Shown here piece by piece: positions 44,416-52,982 of a stretch of DNA of 64,000 nucleotides; positions within the stretch are counted from its first letter, which is position 1; the number at the start of each line of letters is the position of its first letter. Made by a program: the position numbers and the translations under genes. Below the pieces are notes generated by a model, which saw nothing but the letters and a program-made list of their open reading frames with translations, was not told the origin of the DNA and did no database searches. The stretch covers positions 4,680,853 through 4,744,852 of the forward strand of contig CP054936.1 of assembly GCA_013364255.1 (NCBI GenBank). The letters run 5' to 3'. The DNA is from Streptomyces seoulensis (GTDB lineage Bacteria; Actinomycetota; Actinomycetes; Streptomycetales; Streptomycetaceae).

Positions 44416-44598
44416 GTGACGGAAACGGACGCGTGGAGGCCGGACCGTGGGAGCGTGGGGTTCGCACCGCCGGTCGTCACCGCGGGCCTCGCCGGTCGTC
44501 ACCGCGGGCCTCGCCGGCCGTGACCGGCGGGCCGCCGCCCCGGCACTCCCGGCAGACCCCTGCAACCCCTGACGAAGACGCACGAGAGGGAACCGAAG

Positions 44599-45270
44599 AT
44601 GCGGGACGCGTACCACGAGGAACTGGACTCGATAGGCGACAGCCTGGTGGAGATGGCCCGGCTGGTCGGGTCGGCGATCGGACGCGCCACGACCGCCATC
44701 CTCGACACCGATCTGAAGCTGGCCGAGAACGTGATCGAGGCCGACCAGAAGGTCGACGAGCTCCAGCACGACCTGGAGGCCAGGGCGATCGCCCTGCTGG
44801 CCCGGCAGCAGCCGGTGGCGACCGACCTGCGGATCGTCGTCACCTCGCTGCGGATGTCCGCGGACCTGGAGCGCGCGGGCGACCTCGCCCAGCACGTCGC
44901 CAAGCTCGCCCGGCTGCGCTTCCCCGAGCGGGCGGTCCCCTACGACCTGCACGCCACCATCCTGGAGATGGGTCAGCTCGCGCAGCGCCTGATGGCGAAG
45001 GCCGCCGAGGTGATCATCACCAAGGACGTCGACCTCGCGCTCCAGCTGGAGCAGGACGACGACGAGATGGACCTGCTGCACCGCACCCTGTTCCAGCACC
45101 TGATCGACGACCGCTGGAAGCACGGCATCGAGACGGCCGTGGACGTCACCCTGCTGGGCCGCTACTACGAGCGGTACGCCGACCACGCGGTGGCGGTCGC
45201 CAAGCGGGTCGTCTACCTGGTCACGGGCGAACACGCCGACGAGTTGCAGCAGCAGGACGTCCAGCCGTGA
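44599..45270 (+). CDS. phoU: Phosphate transport system regulator PhoU
   Basis: A 223-residue all-helical protein made of two PhoU three-helix repeats, with E/DxxxD metal-binding motifs (ADQKVDELQHDLEARA, EQDDDEMDLLHRTLF). It links the Pst transporter to PhoR signalling and dampens the response. Divergent from phoR-phoP over the PHO box, so it is likely PhoP-controlled. The ribosome-binding site is GAGAGGGA. Confidence 0.96.
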   Translation: MRDAYHEELDSIGDSLVEMARLVGSAIGRATTAILDTDLKLAENVIEADQKVDELQHDLEARAIALLARQQPVATDLRIVVTSLRMSADLERAGDLAQHVAKLARLRFPERAVPYDLHATILEMGQLAQRLMAKAAEVIITKDVDLALQLEQDDDEMDLLHRTLFQHLIDDRWKHGIETAVDVTLLGRYYERYADHAVAVAKRVVYLVTGEHADELQQQDVQP

Positions 45271-45383
45271 CGGGGGCGGAGTCCCGGGGTCTCGTGGGCG
45301 TGTCCGAGCCACTGTGCGCCGTTGATGCGCCCGGCGCGGCGGGCATGGAATGGGCGAAGGCACTCAGCCTCTAGGAGGGACCC

Positions 45384-45539
45384 ATGGCCGAATCCCCCAG
45401 CACCGCCCCCGACCCCACCCTGATCCGCGAGACCGAGCAGCCCGCCGAGCCGAGAATCCTCCCGCTCCTGGCGGCCTGCGGCTGCGGTTCGGGCTGCGGC
45501 TGCGGCTGCCAGTCGGGCGGCGCCTGTCAGTGCGGCTGA
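45384..45539 (+). CDS. 51-residue cysteine-rich peptide
   Basis: Tiny gene with an excellent ribosome-binding site (AGGAGGGA just before ATG 45384). The N-terminal 30 residues are acidic and Pro-rich. The last 20 hold seven cysteines spaced mainly as CxC (ACGCGSGCGCGC then ACQCG). The pattern is metallothionein-like, so metal binding is the best guess. Alternatives are a modified peptide precursor or a small redox protein. It sits 113 nt after phoU and is followed by a strong terminator, so it could be a phosphate-regulated partner of phoU. Confidence 0.75.
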   Translation: MAESPSTAPDPTLIRETEQPAEPRILPLLAACGCGSGCGCGCQSGGACQCG

Positions 45540-45561
45540 GCTGACGAGGACGCCCCACCCG

Positions 45562-45599
45562 TAGGGGGCGTACGTCGTCGTACGGCGACGTACGCCCCC
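45562..45599 (+). terminator. Terminator after the Cys-rich gene
   Basis: GGGGGCGTACGTCG and its complement CGACGTACGCCCCC with a short loop. Confidence 0.85.
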
Positions 45600-45612
45600 G
45601 TCATTCGTGGTG

Positions 45613-45664
45613 GCCGTTCGTCAACGCCGTTCGTCGTCGCCGTTCGTCGTCGCCGTTTGTCAAC
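45613..45664. repeat. 13-nt tandem repeat, four copies
   Basis: Units GCCGTTCGTCAAC, GCCGTTCGTCGTC, GCCGTTCGTCGTC and GCCGTTTGTCAAC run head to tail. The outer copies end in CAAC and the inner two in CGTC. Confidence 0.9.
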
Positions 45665-46131
45665 GCAGGGCCCCGGCGCGCAGACCGCCGGGGCCCTGTG
45701 CTGCGTACGCCCGTACTCCCCGCTGGCACCCTCCGCACTCCCCGTACGCCCCTGTCTGCTTCCCGCGCCCCGTCCGCCACCCGTCCGGGTGACGGGCCCG
45801 CGCCCGGCCCGTTACCCACTCAGGAGTGACGACGCCGACCCGCCCGGGGTGGCGCACCCTGGCGGCCGCAGCCCCCGCCCCAACCCGCCCAAGGCCGCCG
45901 CGTCCGACACCTCGTCAACATGTCGCATACACGGCGTAAATGGGCTCTACACCCGAGAGTCACAGAAATATGCACAACAGGTAACACCGTACGAGGATCG
46001 GTCTCATCTCCCCGCAGGACGGACACAGTGTGAGGGCGCGGCCAACCCGGCCGCCACCCGCACACAGCGCACCCACCGCCCGCGGCGAGACCCGCGGACG
46101 AGGGCGCACTCGCACCAAGCAGGGAGAGCCT
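45665..46131. other. Intergenic region before the lamin-tail gene
   Basis: It holds a terminator-like hairpin at 45668-45696 (GGGCCCCGGCG / CGCCGGGGCCC). A moderately AT-rich stretch around 45915-46000 is the likely promoter and 5' leader zone of the gene at 46132. No coding sequence is convincing. Confidence 0.6.
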
Positions 46132-46701
46132 GTGTCCGTTTCCGTCTCTGTGACCGCCCGCCGCCTGACCGCAGCCGCAGCCGTGGCCGGAGCGCTGGTC
46201 GGGATGGCGACGCTGCCGGCGTCCGCGGCCGACCACACCCCGCGCTCGCACCGCCAGGGCGTGATGATCAGCGGCCTGCACCTCGACAACGAGACCCGCG
46301 CCCACCGCTCCAACCGCTCCCTCAACAACGAGTGGGTGACGATCAGCAACGACAGCCGCCGCGACGTCAACCTGAACGGCTGGACGCTGTCCGACCGGCA
46401 GGGCCACACCTACACCTTCCGCCACTACCGCCTCGCCGGCCACGCCACGGTCCGCGTCCACACCGGCTACGGCCACGACACCCGCACGGACCTCTACCAG
46501 GACCGCCGCGTCGCGGTCTGGGACAAGCACGCCGACACCGCCACCCTGCGCGACGCGAACCGCCGCTTCGTCGACTCGGTCGCCTGGGGCGGCCAGCGTC
46601 ACGTGCCCCGCCCGGCCCCGCGCCACGCGGAGCACCCCGGCGCCCACCACGCCGAGTTCCCGGGCCCCCGCCACACCGAGCACCACGACGGCCGGCGCTG
46701 A
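46132..46701 (+). CDS. Secreted lamin-tail-domain protein
   Basis: A 189-residue protein with a signal peptide (RLTAAAAVAGALVGMATLPASAA). The lamin-tail domain (Ig-like) covers about residues 45-150: NNEWVTISNDSRRDVNLNGWTLSDRQGHTYTF, then GHATVRVHTGYG and FVDSVAWGG. The last 35 residues are His/Pro/Glu-rich and could bind metal. These exported proteins are thought to help bind nucleic acid or surfaces, and the role is unproven. GTG start after GGGAG. Confidence 0.87.
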   Translation: MSVSVSVTARRLTAAAAVAGALVGMATLPASAADHTPRSHRQGVMISGLHLDNETRAHRSNRSLNNEWVTISNDSRRDVNLNGWTLSDRQGHTYTFRHYRLAGHATVRVHTGYGHDTRTDLYQDRRVAVWDKHADTATLRDANRRFVDSVAWGGQRHVPRPAPRHAEHPGAHHAEFPGPRHTEHHDGRR

Positions 46702-46717
46702 CCCCAGCCGGCCCCCG

Positions 46718-46758
46718 AAAGCCCCCTCCCCGCCGTCCTGTCACGGGGAGGGGGCTTT
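46718..46758 (+). terminator. Terminator after the lamin-tail gene
   Basis: AAAGCCCCCTCCCCG / CGGGGAGGGGGCTTT hairpin, 17 nt past the stop. Confidence 0.93.
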
Positions 46759-46904
46759 CCCCTTCGCCGGAGCACCCGGCACGGAACGGTTGGGTGAAAC
46801 CGGAACGGATGGGCGGACCGGCGCACCGCCATTGCGTAACGGCCTCTCCACAACCCGGTCCACCACTCTTCCGGGCGGGAACGGCGCCTGCCAGAGTCCG
46901 GATC

Positions 46905-47294
46905 ATGAAAGACACCAGAAGACAGCAGCTGGGCCTGTTGCCCGGCGTGGCCCTGGCCGCGGCGCTCCCCGGCATCACCCTCGCCGACACCGACTCCGGC
47001 CCGATGTTCGGCTACCTCTTCTCCTTCATCGTCTTCGCGGGCGTCAGCACGGCGATCTGGTCCACCCCGCGCGACCCCCGCCAGGCCCCGCTGCTCCTGG
47101 TGATCCTGGCGGTCGTCGGCGTGGCCCAGGACACCCTGGTCTGGTACCTGATCACCTGGCTGACCGACGTCCAGGTGACGAACGTGGGATGGGCGATCGC
47201 GGCGGCCGTGATCGTACGGGCCTGCTGCTGGGCGGCGGTGTGGCTGCTGCCGGCGGGACGGGCGGAGGAGCCGGAGGGCGCGGCGGGGGCGTGA
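46905..47294 (+). CDS. Hypothetical four-helix membrane protein
   Basis: 129 residues, ATG 46905. Four hydrophobic segments: LGLLPGVALAAALPGI, MFGYLFSFIVFAGVSTAIW, PLLLVILAVVGVAQDTLVWYLI and VGWAIAAAVIVRACCWAAVWLL. No family is recognised. Codon usage is typical of the genome. Confidence 0.72.
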   Translation: MKDTRRQQLGLLPGVALAAALPGITLADTDSGPMFGYLFSFIVFAGVSTAIWSTPRDPRQAPLLLVILAVVGVAQDTLVWYLITWLTDVQVTNVGWAIAAAVIVRACCWAAVWLLPAGRAEEPEGAAGA

Positions 47295-47464
47295 CGCCCG
47301 ACCCGCCGACCACCGACCCGCTGACCAGTGGCCCGCTGAACAACGGCCCGTTGAATCGCAGCTTTTGAGCCCGCCGCCTCACCCCGCGCAGCCATCGGGC
47401 CCATGGCGTCGTGGAGATCGTCCGCCGGCAGCATGATCTGGCACCAGCAGCACGCTGGTACCCC

Positions 47465-47929
47465 TCAGAGGTGCTGCTTCGCCGATCCGACAAGCCGGTT
47501 GATGCCGTCAAGTGACCGTGCTCGCAGCTCGTCCAGCTCGGCCCTGCTGCCCACCTTGGGCAGCTTCATGATGTCGGCGAGGACATCCTCCGCGGCCCGA
47601 CTGAGCCTGCCGTCATCCGTCAGCATCTGCACCCGGAAGAGGGCCTCCTGCGCGCGGGAGCGCAGGTCGTAGGCGCGGACACGCACCACGGCGGGTTCCT
47701 CCGGTGGCGACTGCTCGTGCTCGCAGATCCAGAGATGGACCAGGCAGCGGCGGTAGTTGAGCAACGTGCCGGCGTAGACGGACCAAGCGTCCAGCCGCTC
47801 CTGCCGAAGCCTCTCGCGGCGGGTGAACTGGTGGCTCCGGTCAGTGGTGCGCTGCTGAAACGCCAGAGTGATCCCCGACCCGAGCAGGGTCCCCAGGACG
47901 GCTATGGCACTGGCGATGATGGACTCCAC
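47465..47929 (-). CDS. Hypothetical membrane-anchored helical protein (154 aa)
   Basis: One N-terminal transmembrane helix (IIASAIAVLGTLLGSGITLAF) followed by a long charged, mostly helical cytoplasmic part (RRERLRQERLDAWSVYAGTLLNYRRC and onward). Proteins of this form are scattered singletons in Streptomyces accessory regions. The function is unknown. It marks the start of the less conserved stretch. Confidence 0.75.
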   Translation of the reverse strand: MESIIASAIAVLGTLLGSGITLAFQQRTTDRSHQFTRRERLRQERLDAWSVYAGTLLNYRRCLVHLWICEHEQSPPEEPAVVRVRAYDLRSRAQEALFRVQMLTDDGRLSRAAEDVLADIMKLPKVGSRAELDELRARSLDGINRLVGSAKQHL

Positions 47930-48109
47930 ACCCCAAGCTGACCACGGTTGACCGCCGTTGCTCGCCTACTGCCCGAACTTCGCACGCGAATCAACATGCC
48001 TTATTCATTGGCCAGGTTCGTCCGTCATCGCCGGTAGGCGGGTCCCGTTGGCGTCTCCTCCCTTACGCTGTGGCGCACGGCACGCCGCTGTGATGGCCGG
48101 GGGAGCACG

Positions 48110-48781
48110 ATGGAGCAGCTTGAGAAGCTTGTCGCCCGTTACGGCGACCGCGAACAGCAGCCCGTGCGCTTCCGTCCGGAAACGTGGCGCCCGCGGTTGG
48201 AGCCGCACGGAGCGGCGCACGTACTCGACATCGGCGTCGAGGGTGCGGGCGGGTCGAGCGGTGACCGCCTCATCAGCCGGGGCGACCTGGCCCGGCTCCG
48301 TGACCGCGTCGGTGACGACGATCCCGGCGGTCTGCGTGACCTGTTCGTGGCCGTGATGATCTGGGGCTCGGGCACCACGAACGGACGTGGCCCGAGGTAC
48401 ACGGAGGCGGCTCTGTCGGACCCGCGCATGCCCGCTGTCCTGCAGACCACACGCGACGCGGTCCGAAAGGGCGACCTGAGCGAGGCCTACCGGCGATTCG
48501 CCCTCAACGGGGTGGGACGGTCCTTCTTCACCAAGTGGTTCGCGGCGGTGGACGACCGCGACGCCCCGTGCGACCGGGCCCTGATCCTCGACCACCGGGT
48601 CTTTCGTTCGCTCAACGCCCTCGGGTGGACCAGCTGGGAGGCGGCCGGAACCCGCCACTGGCCCGCTCGGTACGCCGCCTACGTCAGCTCCATGCACGAC
48701 TGGGCCTCGTCTCTGGGAGTCACGGCGGAGTGGCTTGAGTGGCTTCTCTTCGATCTGAACGGCCGCGTGGACGAGTCCTGA
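48110..48781 (+). CDS. 8-oxoguanine DNA glycosylase (OGG)-fold protein
   Basis: A 223-residue protein with no signal or membrane segment. The central NGVGRSFFTKWFAAV and LILDHRVFRSLNALG resemble the helix-hairpin and catalytic Lys/Asp region of OGG-fold proteins, with Lys in FFTKWF and Asp in ILDHRV. Actinobacterial members of this group sit in accessory and defence regions and lack proven repair activity. The assignment rests on motif resemblance only. Neither neighbour is related. Confidence 0.6.
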   Translation: MEQLEKLVARYGDREQQPVRFRPETWRPRLEPHGAAHVLDIGVEGAGGSSGDRLISRGDLARLRDRVGDDDPGGLRDLFVAVMIWGSGTTNGRGPRYTEAALSDPRMPAVLQTTRDAVRKGDLSEAYRRFALNGVGRSFFTKWFAAVDDRDAPCDRALILDHRVFRSLNALGWTSWEAAGTRHWPARYAAYVSSMHDWASSLGVTAEWLEWLLFDLNGRVDES

Positions 48782-48951
48782 CTCCGGAGCCTCGCGGAAC
48801 GGCTGGCACCGAATGCGGTGTGGGAGTCGTTCCGCAGGGTGGTGCCGGAGACGGTGGTGATACGCCCGCAGGGAGGTGGCCGTCGGCGGGCGGGGGATCG
48901 TGAATGTCTGGCCGTCGCACCTCGCGACTCTTCCCAGGCTCGCTCGCGATG

Positions 48952-49662
48952 TCACCGCCCGGTGGGGCGAGAAGTACCGTCATTGCCTGGCGTGAGCCGG
49001 CCGGCGAGGCCGTCGAGGATGCGGTCGAGTCCATATGCGAAGCGGTCCTCGCGCACCTGCCGCGGGTCCACCTCCTCGCCGACGTCCGGGCTGTGGTCCG
49101 ACAGCCATTCACGCTCGGAGACGCCACTGCGGGCGATCACCGAGAGGTACGCGGCCTCGCTGGTGGCGACCCCGACGACGTAGGACATGAGCGCCCCAGC
49201 GGCTTGGTCCTCCTCACCGGCGGGGAAACCGGCCGCCTGGAACTGCGCGAGGAGACCCGATGTCATGCGGACGGCGTTCGGGCCGACGTGGAGCAGCCCG
49301 ACCTGGCCGAGTTCGGGGCCGACCCAGGGGTGGCGCAGGACCATTGCCCGCAGGTCGGTGGCGGCGCGGGCGACCGCCGTGCGCCATGTCCTGTGGGTGG
49401 CGGCGGCCGGCGGGTCCAGCTCACCGAACACGTCGTCCACGGCCAGCTGGATCAGCTCGTCCCGATTGGCCACGTGCCGGTATAGGGAAGTGGCCCCGGC
49501 CTTCAGACGAGTGCCGAGCTTCCGCATGCTGAGCGCCTCCACCCCCTCCCCGTCCAGCAGCTCGATCGTCGCCGTCACGATCTGCTCCCGCGTCAGGTGC
49601 TCGCGCTGCGGGCGATGCGGACGTGTCCACACCGAGGTGATCGGCTTGGCGTCGCGAGGCAT
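48952..49662 (-). CDS. TetR-family repressor
   Basis: A 236-residue regulator. The helix-turn-helix is REQIVTATIELLDGEGVEALSMRKLGTRLKAGATSLYRHVANRDEL at residues 25-69, followed by a TetR C-terminal ligand domain (AAFPAGEEDQAAGALMSYVVGV region). ATG 49662 is chosen because GGGAG stands 8 nt upstream. An in-frame start at 49767 would add a basic tail and overlap the promoter. It is divergent from the serine hydrolase gene, which it probably controls. Confidence 0.87.
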   Translation of the reverse strand: MPRDAKPITSVWTRPHRPQREHLTREQIVTATIELLDGEGVEALSMRKLGTRLKAGATSLYRHVANRDELIQLAVDDVFGELDPPAAATHRTWRTAVARAATDLRAMVLRHPWVGPELGQVGLLHVGPNAVRMTSGLLAQFQAAGFPAGEEDQAAGALMSYVVGVATSEAAYLSVIARSGVSEREWLSDHSPDVGEEVDPRQVREDRFAYGLDRILDGLAGRLTPGNDGTSRPTGR

Positions 49663-49729
49663 GCGCGCCCACTCCCGTCGGTCGATCTGCTTGCTGTCGG
49701 CCCTCACCGTAGCCCACGCCGTACGCGTC

Positions 49730-49776
49730 TTGCGAACGATGATCCTCGATGCGTACAGTGTTCGCACCGAGGATCA
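49730..49776. promoter_or_regulatory. Promoter with nested inverted repeats between tetR and the hydrolase
   Basis: TTGCGA (49730) and TACAGT (49754) form a sigma70-like promoter with an 18-nt spacer toward the hydrolase. Two nested inverted repeats overlap it: TGCGAAC/GTTCGCA (49731 and 49760) and TGATCCTCG/CGAGGATCA (49740 and 49768). This is the expected layout of a TetR operator that blocks the promoter. Confidence 0.7.
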
Positions 49777-49803
49777 CTGTGCTCAATGGAGGGGGAGTCG
49801 GCT

Positions 49804-51258
49804 GTGCTGAACGGTATGAGCTGTGACGAAAAGGGCGACGGGAGTGCCGAAGGCGCGTGGGACACCCGGAACTCGGCCGGGCGCGAGCTGGATCTCGCCT
49901 GGTGGCAGGCCCGCCTCGACCAGCTCTGCGCCGAACACCACGTGCCGGGAGCGTCCTTGGCCGTCCTCGTCGACGGGACCGTCCACGAGCTGGCGAGCGG
50001 CGTCCTGCATCGCGGCACAGGCGTGGAGACGACGACCGAGTCGGTCTTCCAGATGGGCTCGATAGCCAAGATCTATACGGCCACCCTGGTCATGCGGCTC
50101 GTCGAGGAGGGCCTGCTGGACCTGGGCGCCCCGGTCACGGACGTGCTGCCGGAGTTTTCCGTCGGTGACCCCGCGGCGACCGCGATGATCACCGTCCGTC
50201 GGCTGCTCAGCCACACGAGCGGTCTCACCTGCGACTTCAATCACGACAGCGGGCGCGGCGACGACTGCCTCGCCAAGTACGTCGAGGCCGCGAAGGACGT
50301 GGCGCTCGACTGCCCGCCCGGCAGCGCGATCTCGTACAGCAGCGTCGGCTACAACGTGCTCGGCCGGATCATCGAGGTGGTGACCGGCAAGGTCTGGGAC
50401 CAGGCCCTCAAGGACCTGCTCCTGACCCCGCTCGGCCTCACCCGCACCATGACCCTGCCCGAAGAGGCGCTGCGCTTCCGCGCGGCCATGGGGCACCTGG
50501 GCGAGCCCGGCCAGGAGCCGGACCCGGCGCCGGAGTGGGACATGATGCCGCGATCGGCGGGCCCGTACGGCAGGGTCATCGCCACCGCGGGCGACCTCGC
50601 CCGGCTCGCACGCATGCACCTTGCCGGCGGCTTGGCCGAGGACGGCACCCGCGTGCTCTCCGAGAAGACGGTCGCCCTGATGCGACGCCGGGTGGTGGAC
50701 TGCCCCGACAAGTGGACGGTCAGCTCGGACGGTTGGGGTCTGGGCTGGACCCTGTACGACTGGAACGGCGTCGAGGGCTACGGCCACGACGGCGCCTCCA
50801 TCGGGCAGTACGCCTACCTGCGCGTGGTGCCCTCGGCCGACGTCGCCGTCGCGCTGCTCACCAACGGCGGCGGTGCGCGTGAGGTGTACGCGGCGCTCTA
50901 CCGCGAGCTTCTCGCCGACCTGGCCGGGGTGACCATGCCGGCCCCCTTCGCCCCGTCCGCCACGCCACCCGTGGTGGACTGGACACCGCTCATCGGCACG
51001 TACCGGCGCGAGGGCGTGATCATCACGGTGACCGAGCAGGACGGCTCCGGGCACGCGCTGTACGAGTTCGTCGACGGCATGAAAGACCTCTCAAAGCCCC
51101 TGCGGATCAACCTGCTGCCGGTCACGGGGACGGCCTTCGCCGGCACGGGCGTGGGTTCGGCCTTCAGCACGGACTACACACCAGTGATCTTCTCCGCCCT
51201 GCCCGACGGCACACGCTGCGTCTACATCGGCATGCGTTGCGCCCCCAAGACCGGGTGA
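49804..51258 (+). CDS. Serine hydrolase of the class C beta-lactamase family
   Basis: A 484-residue penicillin-binding-protein-like hydrolase. The nucleophile motif SIAK is at residues 86-89 (MGSIAKIYTA). The second motif reads YSS at 178-180, where Tyr-x-Asn is usual, and the third is HDG in GYGHDGASIG. It lacks a signal peptide, so it is probably a cytoplasmic esterase or peptidase, not a secreted beta-lactamase. A C-terminal lipocalin-like region follows the catalytic domain. GTG 49804 sits 6 nt after GGAGGGGGAG. Divergent TetR gene upstream. Confidence 0.85.
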   Translation: MLNGMSCDEKGDGSAEGAWDTRNSAGRELDLAWWQARLDQLCAEHHVPGASLAVLVDGTVHELASGVLHRGTGVETTTESVFQMGSIAKIYTATLVMRLVEEGLLDLGAPVTDVLPEFSVGDPAATAMITVRRLLSHTSGLTCDFNHDSGRGDDCLAKYVEAAKDVALDCPPGSAISYSSVGYNVLGRIIEVVTGKVWDQALKDLLLTPLGLTRTMTLPEEALRFRAAMGHLGEPGQEPDPAPEWDMMPRSAGPYGRVIATAGDLARLARMHLAGGLAEDGTRVLSEKTVALMRRRVVDCPDKWTVSSDGWGLGWTLYDWNGVEGYGHDGASIGQYAYLRVVPSADVAVALLTNGGGAREVYAALYRELLADLAGVTMPAPFAPSATPPVVDWTPLIGTYRREGVIITVTEQDGSGHALYEFVDGMKDLSKPLRINLLPVTGTAFAGTGVGSAFSTDYTPVIFSALPDGTRCVYIGMRCAPKTG

Positions 51259-51495
51259 CCGGCCACGCCGACCGGCCGGCACGGCCACGAACCAGCCGAC
51301 CACCGCATCGAAGTCGCAGCGACCGGGCGGCCACCGCAGGTACGTCAGCGCAGCATGTCCTTGATCTGAAGAGCACGGGCTCGCACCTCGTCTCATCGTC
51401 CGCGCAGCGGTGCTCCCGCGGATCGGTCTGCGGATCGGGTTGCGCCGTGTGGAGAAGCCAGGACGACGCCTGACGGCCCAGAGGCAGCAACAGTC

Positions 51496-51572
51496 CCCCT
51501 GCCCGCGGACAAACCGCGGACAGGGGGCGTCGGCGAGAACAGTGGGCGTTACTTTTTCTTGCCCAGGTCTTG
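51496..51572. repeat. Partial copy of the gpm 3' end and terminator (putative attL)
   Basis: AAGTAACGCCCACTG on the minus strand, plus the preceding GGGCAAGAA and the following hairpin CCCCCTG...CAGGGGG, repeats the gpm 3' end at 58945-59022 with a few mismatches. The stop codon TAA at 51549 lies at the same place as the gpm stop. It looks like one flank of an inserted element. Confidence 0.7.
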
Positions 51573-52132
51573 CCGGGGATCTTGGGAAGCTGGGTTTTTG
51601 CTGGTCGGGGTGGTGGGCTCGTGTGCCTCGTGGTCGTTGTTGGTCGTCATTGACCACTGTCGAGCGACCTCGGACGGCCCAGGGACGGCCCAGGTTCGGC
51701 GCATTCTGCTGACGGCCGGCGCTTCGATATGACCGTCGAACCTCAGCCGACGACAGTCAGCCACGATGGCAGGCGCGCCGACCGACCACGCACGCGTATG
51801 CCTCGCTGCACCCCCCACCGCCTCAGCCAGGCTGCCGCTGCCGTCGACCACCGCAAGCCAGGACGGCCAGCCCGTGGCGACGCTTCCTGAGCCCTCAGCT
51901 TGGGAAGCTTAGGTTCTCGGTGGGAGGCTGCCTGGCTGAACTGCGGTGGGGCTGGTACGGGGCCTGACTGACCGGCGGCCTGGTCCCCGCCATTCCCTGT
52001 GGTTCCCCGCACGATCTGGCACGGGTGCGGCCTGGTCTGTACGCCTTGTTTGACCGACGGACTCCTCGTAGGTGGTCGCAGCTCGCAGAGCTAGAGTGCG
52101 AAGAAGCTCCAGTCACAGGACTGGAGGCGCGG
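51573..52132. other. Degraded region inside the element's left end
   Basis: No convincing gene. A 33-codon minus-strand reading at 51549-51650 ends DLGKKK and stops exactly in the duplicated gpm tail. Longer readings in this stretch have scattered codon usage and no recognised domain. An integrase would be expected here but none is seen. Confidence 0.55.
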
Positions 52133-52540
52133 TCAGCCTTCGGGCGTTTCTGTCGGCTGGTCCAGTTGCTGCTGCCTTTTTCGCTGATCATTCTTGAGGG
52201 TCTCAACCCGCTCGGTGAACTCTAGAAGGGCAGCTTCGTCGTCAGCGCTGCTCTTATAGCGACCTACCTTCAGATTGACAGCGTCGTACTCCTCCTCGAT
52301 GGAGTCGGCTATCTGTTGGAGATAAAAGCTACGCTCGCGGAACTTGAAGTAGCCCGTGAAGCCTGCTGCTAAACCGACAGAGAAGCTGGTGATAACGGTG
52401 ACCCACTTATAAGGAGCCGGGGTATCCGCAAGAATTGCTGCCGTCGACGTCGCTAGCGAACCGACGATGATGATGGTTTGGAAGAAGTTGTGGACACGCC
52501 TATAACGGAGCCCGTCGGAGCGGTACTGCTCGATGGCCAC
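52133..52540 (-). CDS. DUF4231/SLATT-like two-helix membrane protein, apparent frameshift upstream
   Basis: From GTG 52540 the product is 135 residues. Two adjacent membrane helices (NFFQTIIIVGSLATSTAAIL and TVITSFSVGLAAGFTGYF) are followed by a charged helical tail (SFYLQQIADSIEEEYDAVNL, KNDQRKRQQQL). This is the layout of DUF4231, related to SLATT effectors linked to bacterial conflict systems. The frame stays open, with protein-like sequence (KIDLELALERKGLSAASIDL), up to a TAG at 52669 without a start codon. The coupled ATG at 52677 is in another frame, so a one-base change is suspected. Confidence 0.75.
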   Translation of the reverse strand: MAIEQYRSDGLRYRRVHNFFQTIIIVGSLATSTAAILADTPAPYKWVTVITSFSVGLAAGFTGYFKFRERSFYLQQIADSIEEEYDAVNLKVGRYKSSADDEAALLEFTERVETLKNDQRKRQQQLDQPTETPEG

Positions 52541-52673
52541 GGGGACGGTCTCTCGGTAGATGTGTCGACGGGTTTCCGTTGGTAGGTCGATAGATGCTGC
52601 AGAGAGACCCTTGCGCTCAAGGGCGAGCTCAAGGTCGATCTTCTTCCCCGCCGCGTGACCCGCTTCCTATTCG

Positions 52674-52982
52674 TCATGGAGGGGGACCGTCCCAGAAATC
52701 AATAGAAGTGCTGTTGGCGCGGACGATCACACACAGAATTAGGAGAGCGATGAGAAGCGGAATGCAGGCCATGTTGACGCGGGCGAGGTCGATGCGGCCC
52801 CATGTGACAATGTTCCCAACAAACAGAATCAACAGTAACGTAGGCGCAGATGAGTAGGTAGAAACCAGTATAAATCGCTTAAGGCGGGCTTCGCGAATTT
52901 CGTTCCGAAGGGCAAGGATCTTCCTGTCGTGCGTAAGAAGCTCATCAATTGCCCTTTCGGCCGCAGACGTTGACTGTCTCAT
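52674..52982 (-). CDS. Small two-helix membrane protein
   Basis: 102 residues from ATG 52982. A charged helix (SAAERAIDELLTHDRKILAL) is followed by two membrane spans (LVSTYSSAPTLLLILFVGNIV and MACIPLLIALLILCVIV) and a short tail ending in DGPPP. Its stop overlaps an ATG at 52677 (ATGA), so it was coupled to the SLATT-like gene. No family is recognised. Base composition is clearly more AT-rich than the core genome. Confidence 0.7.
   Translation of the reverse strand: MRQSTSAAERAIDELLTHDRKILALRNEIREARLKRFILVSTYSSAPTLLLILFVGNIVTWGRIDLARVNMACIPLLIALLILCVIVRANSTSIDFWDGPPP

Noticed and set aside
45613..45664. CRISPR-like array
   Set aside because: The units are contiguous without spacers, and no cas genes are in the window.
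45915..46131. Riboswitch in the leader of the lamin-tail gene
   Set aside because: I looked for the c-di-AMP (ydaO) and other common leader motifs and could not place the conserved blocks.
49804..51258. Secreted beta-lactamase resistance gene
   Set aside because: No signal peptide and an altered second motif. A cytoplasmic hydrolase is more likely.
51743..52012. Minus-strand open frame of 89 codons as a gene
   Set aside because: No ribosome-binding site, mixed codon usage and no recognised domain. It lies in the degraded left end of the element.
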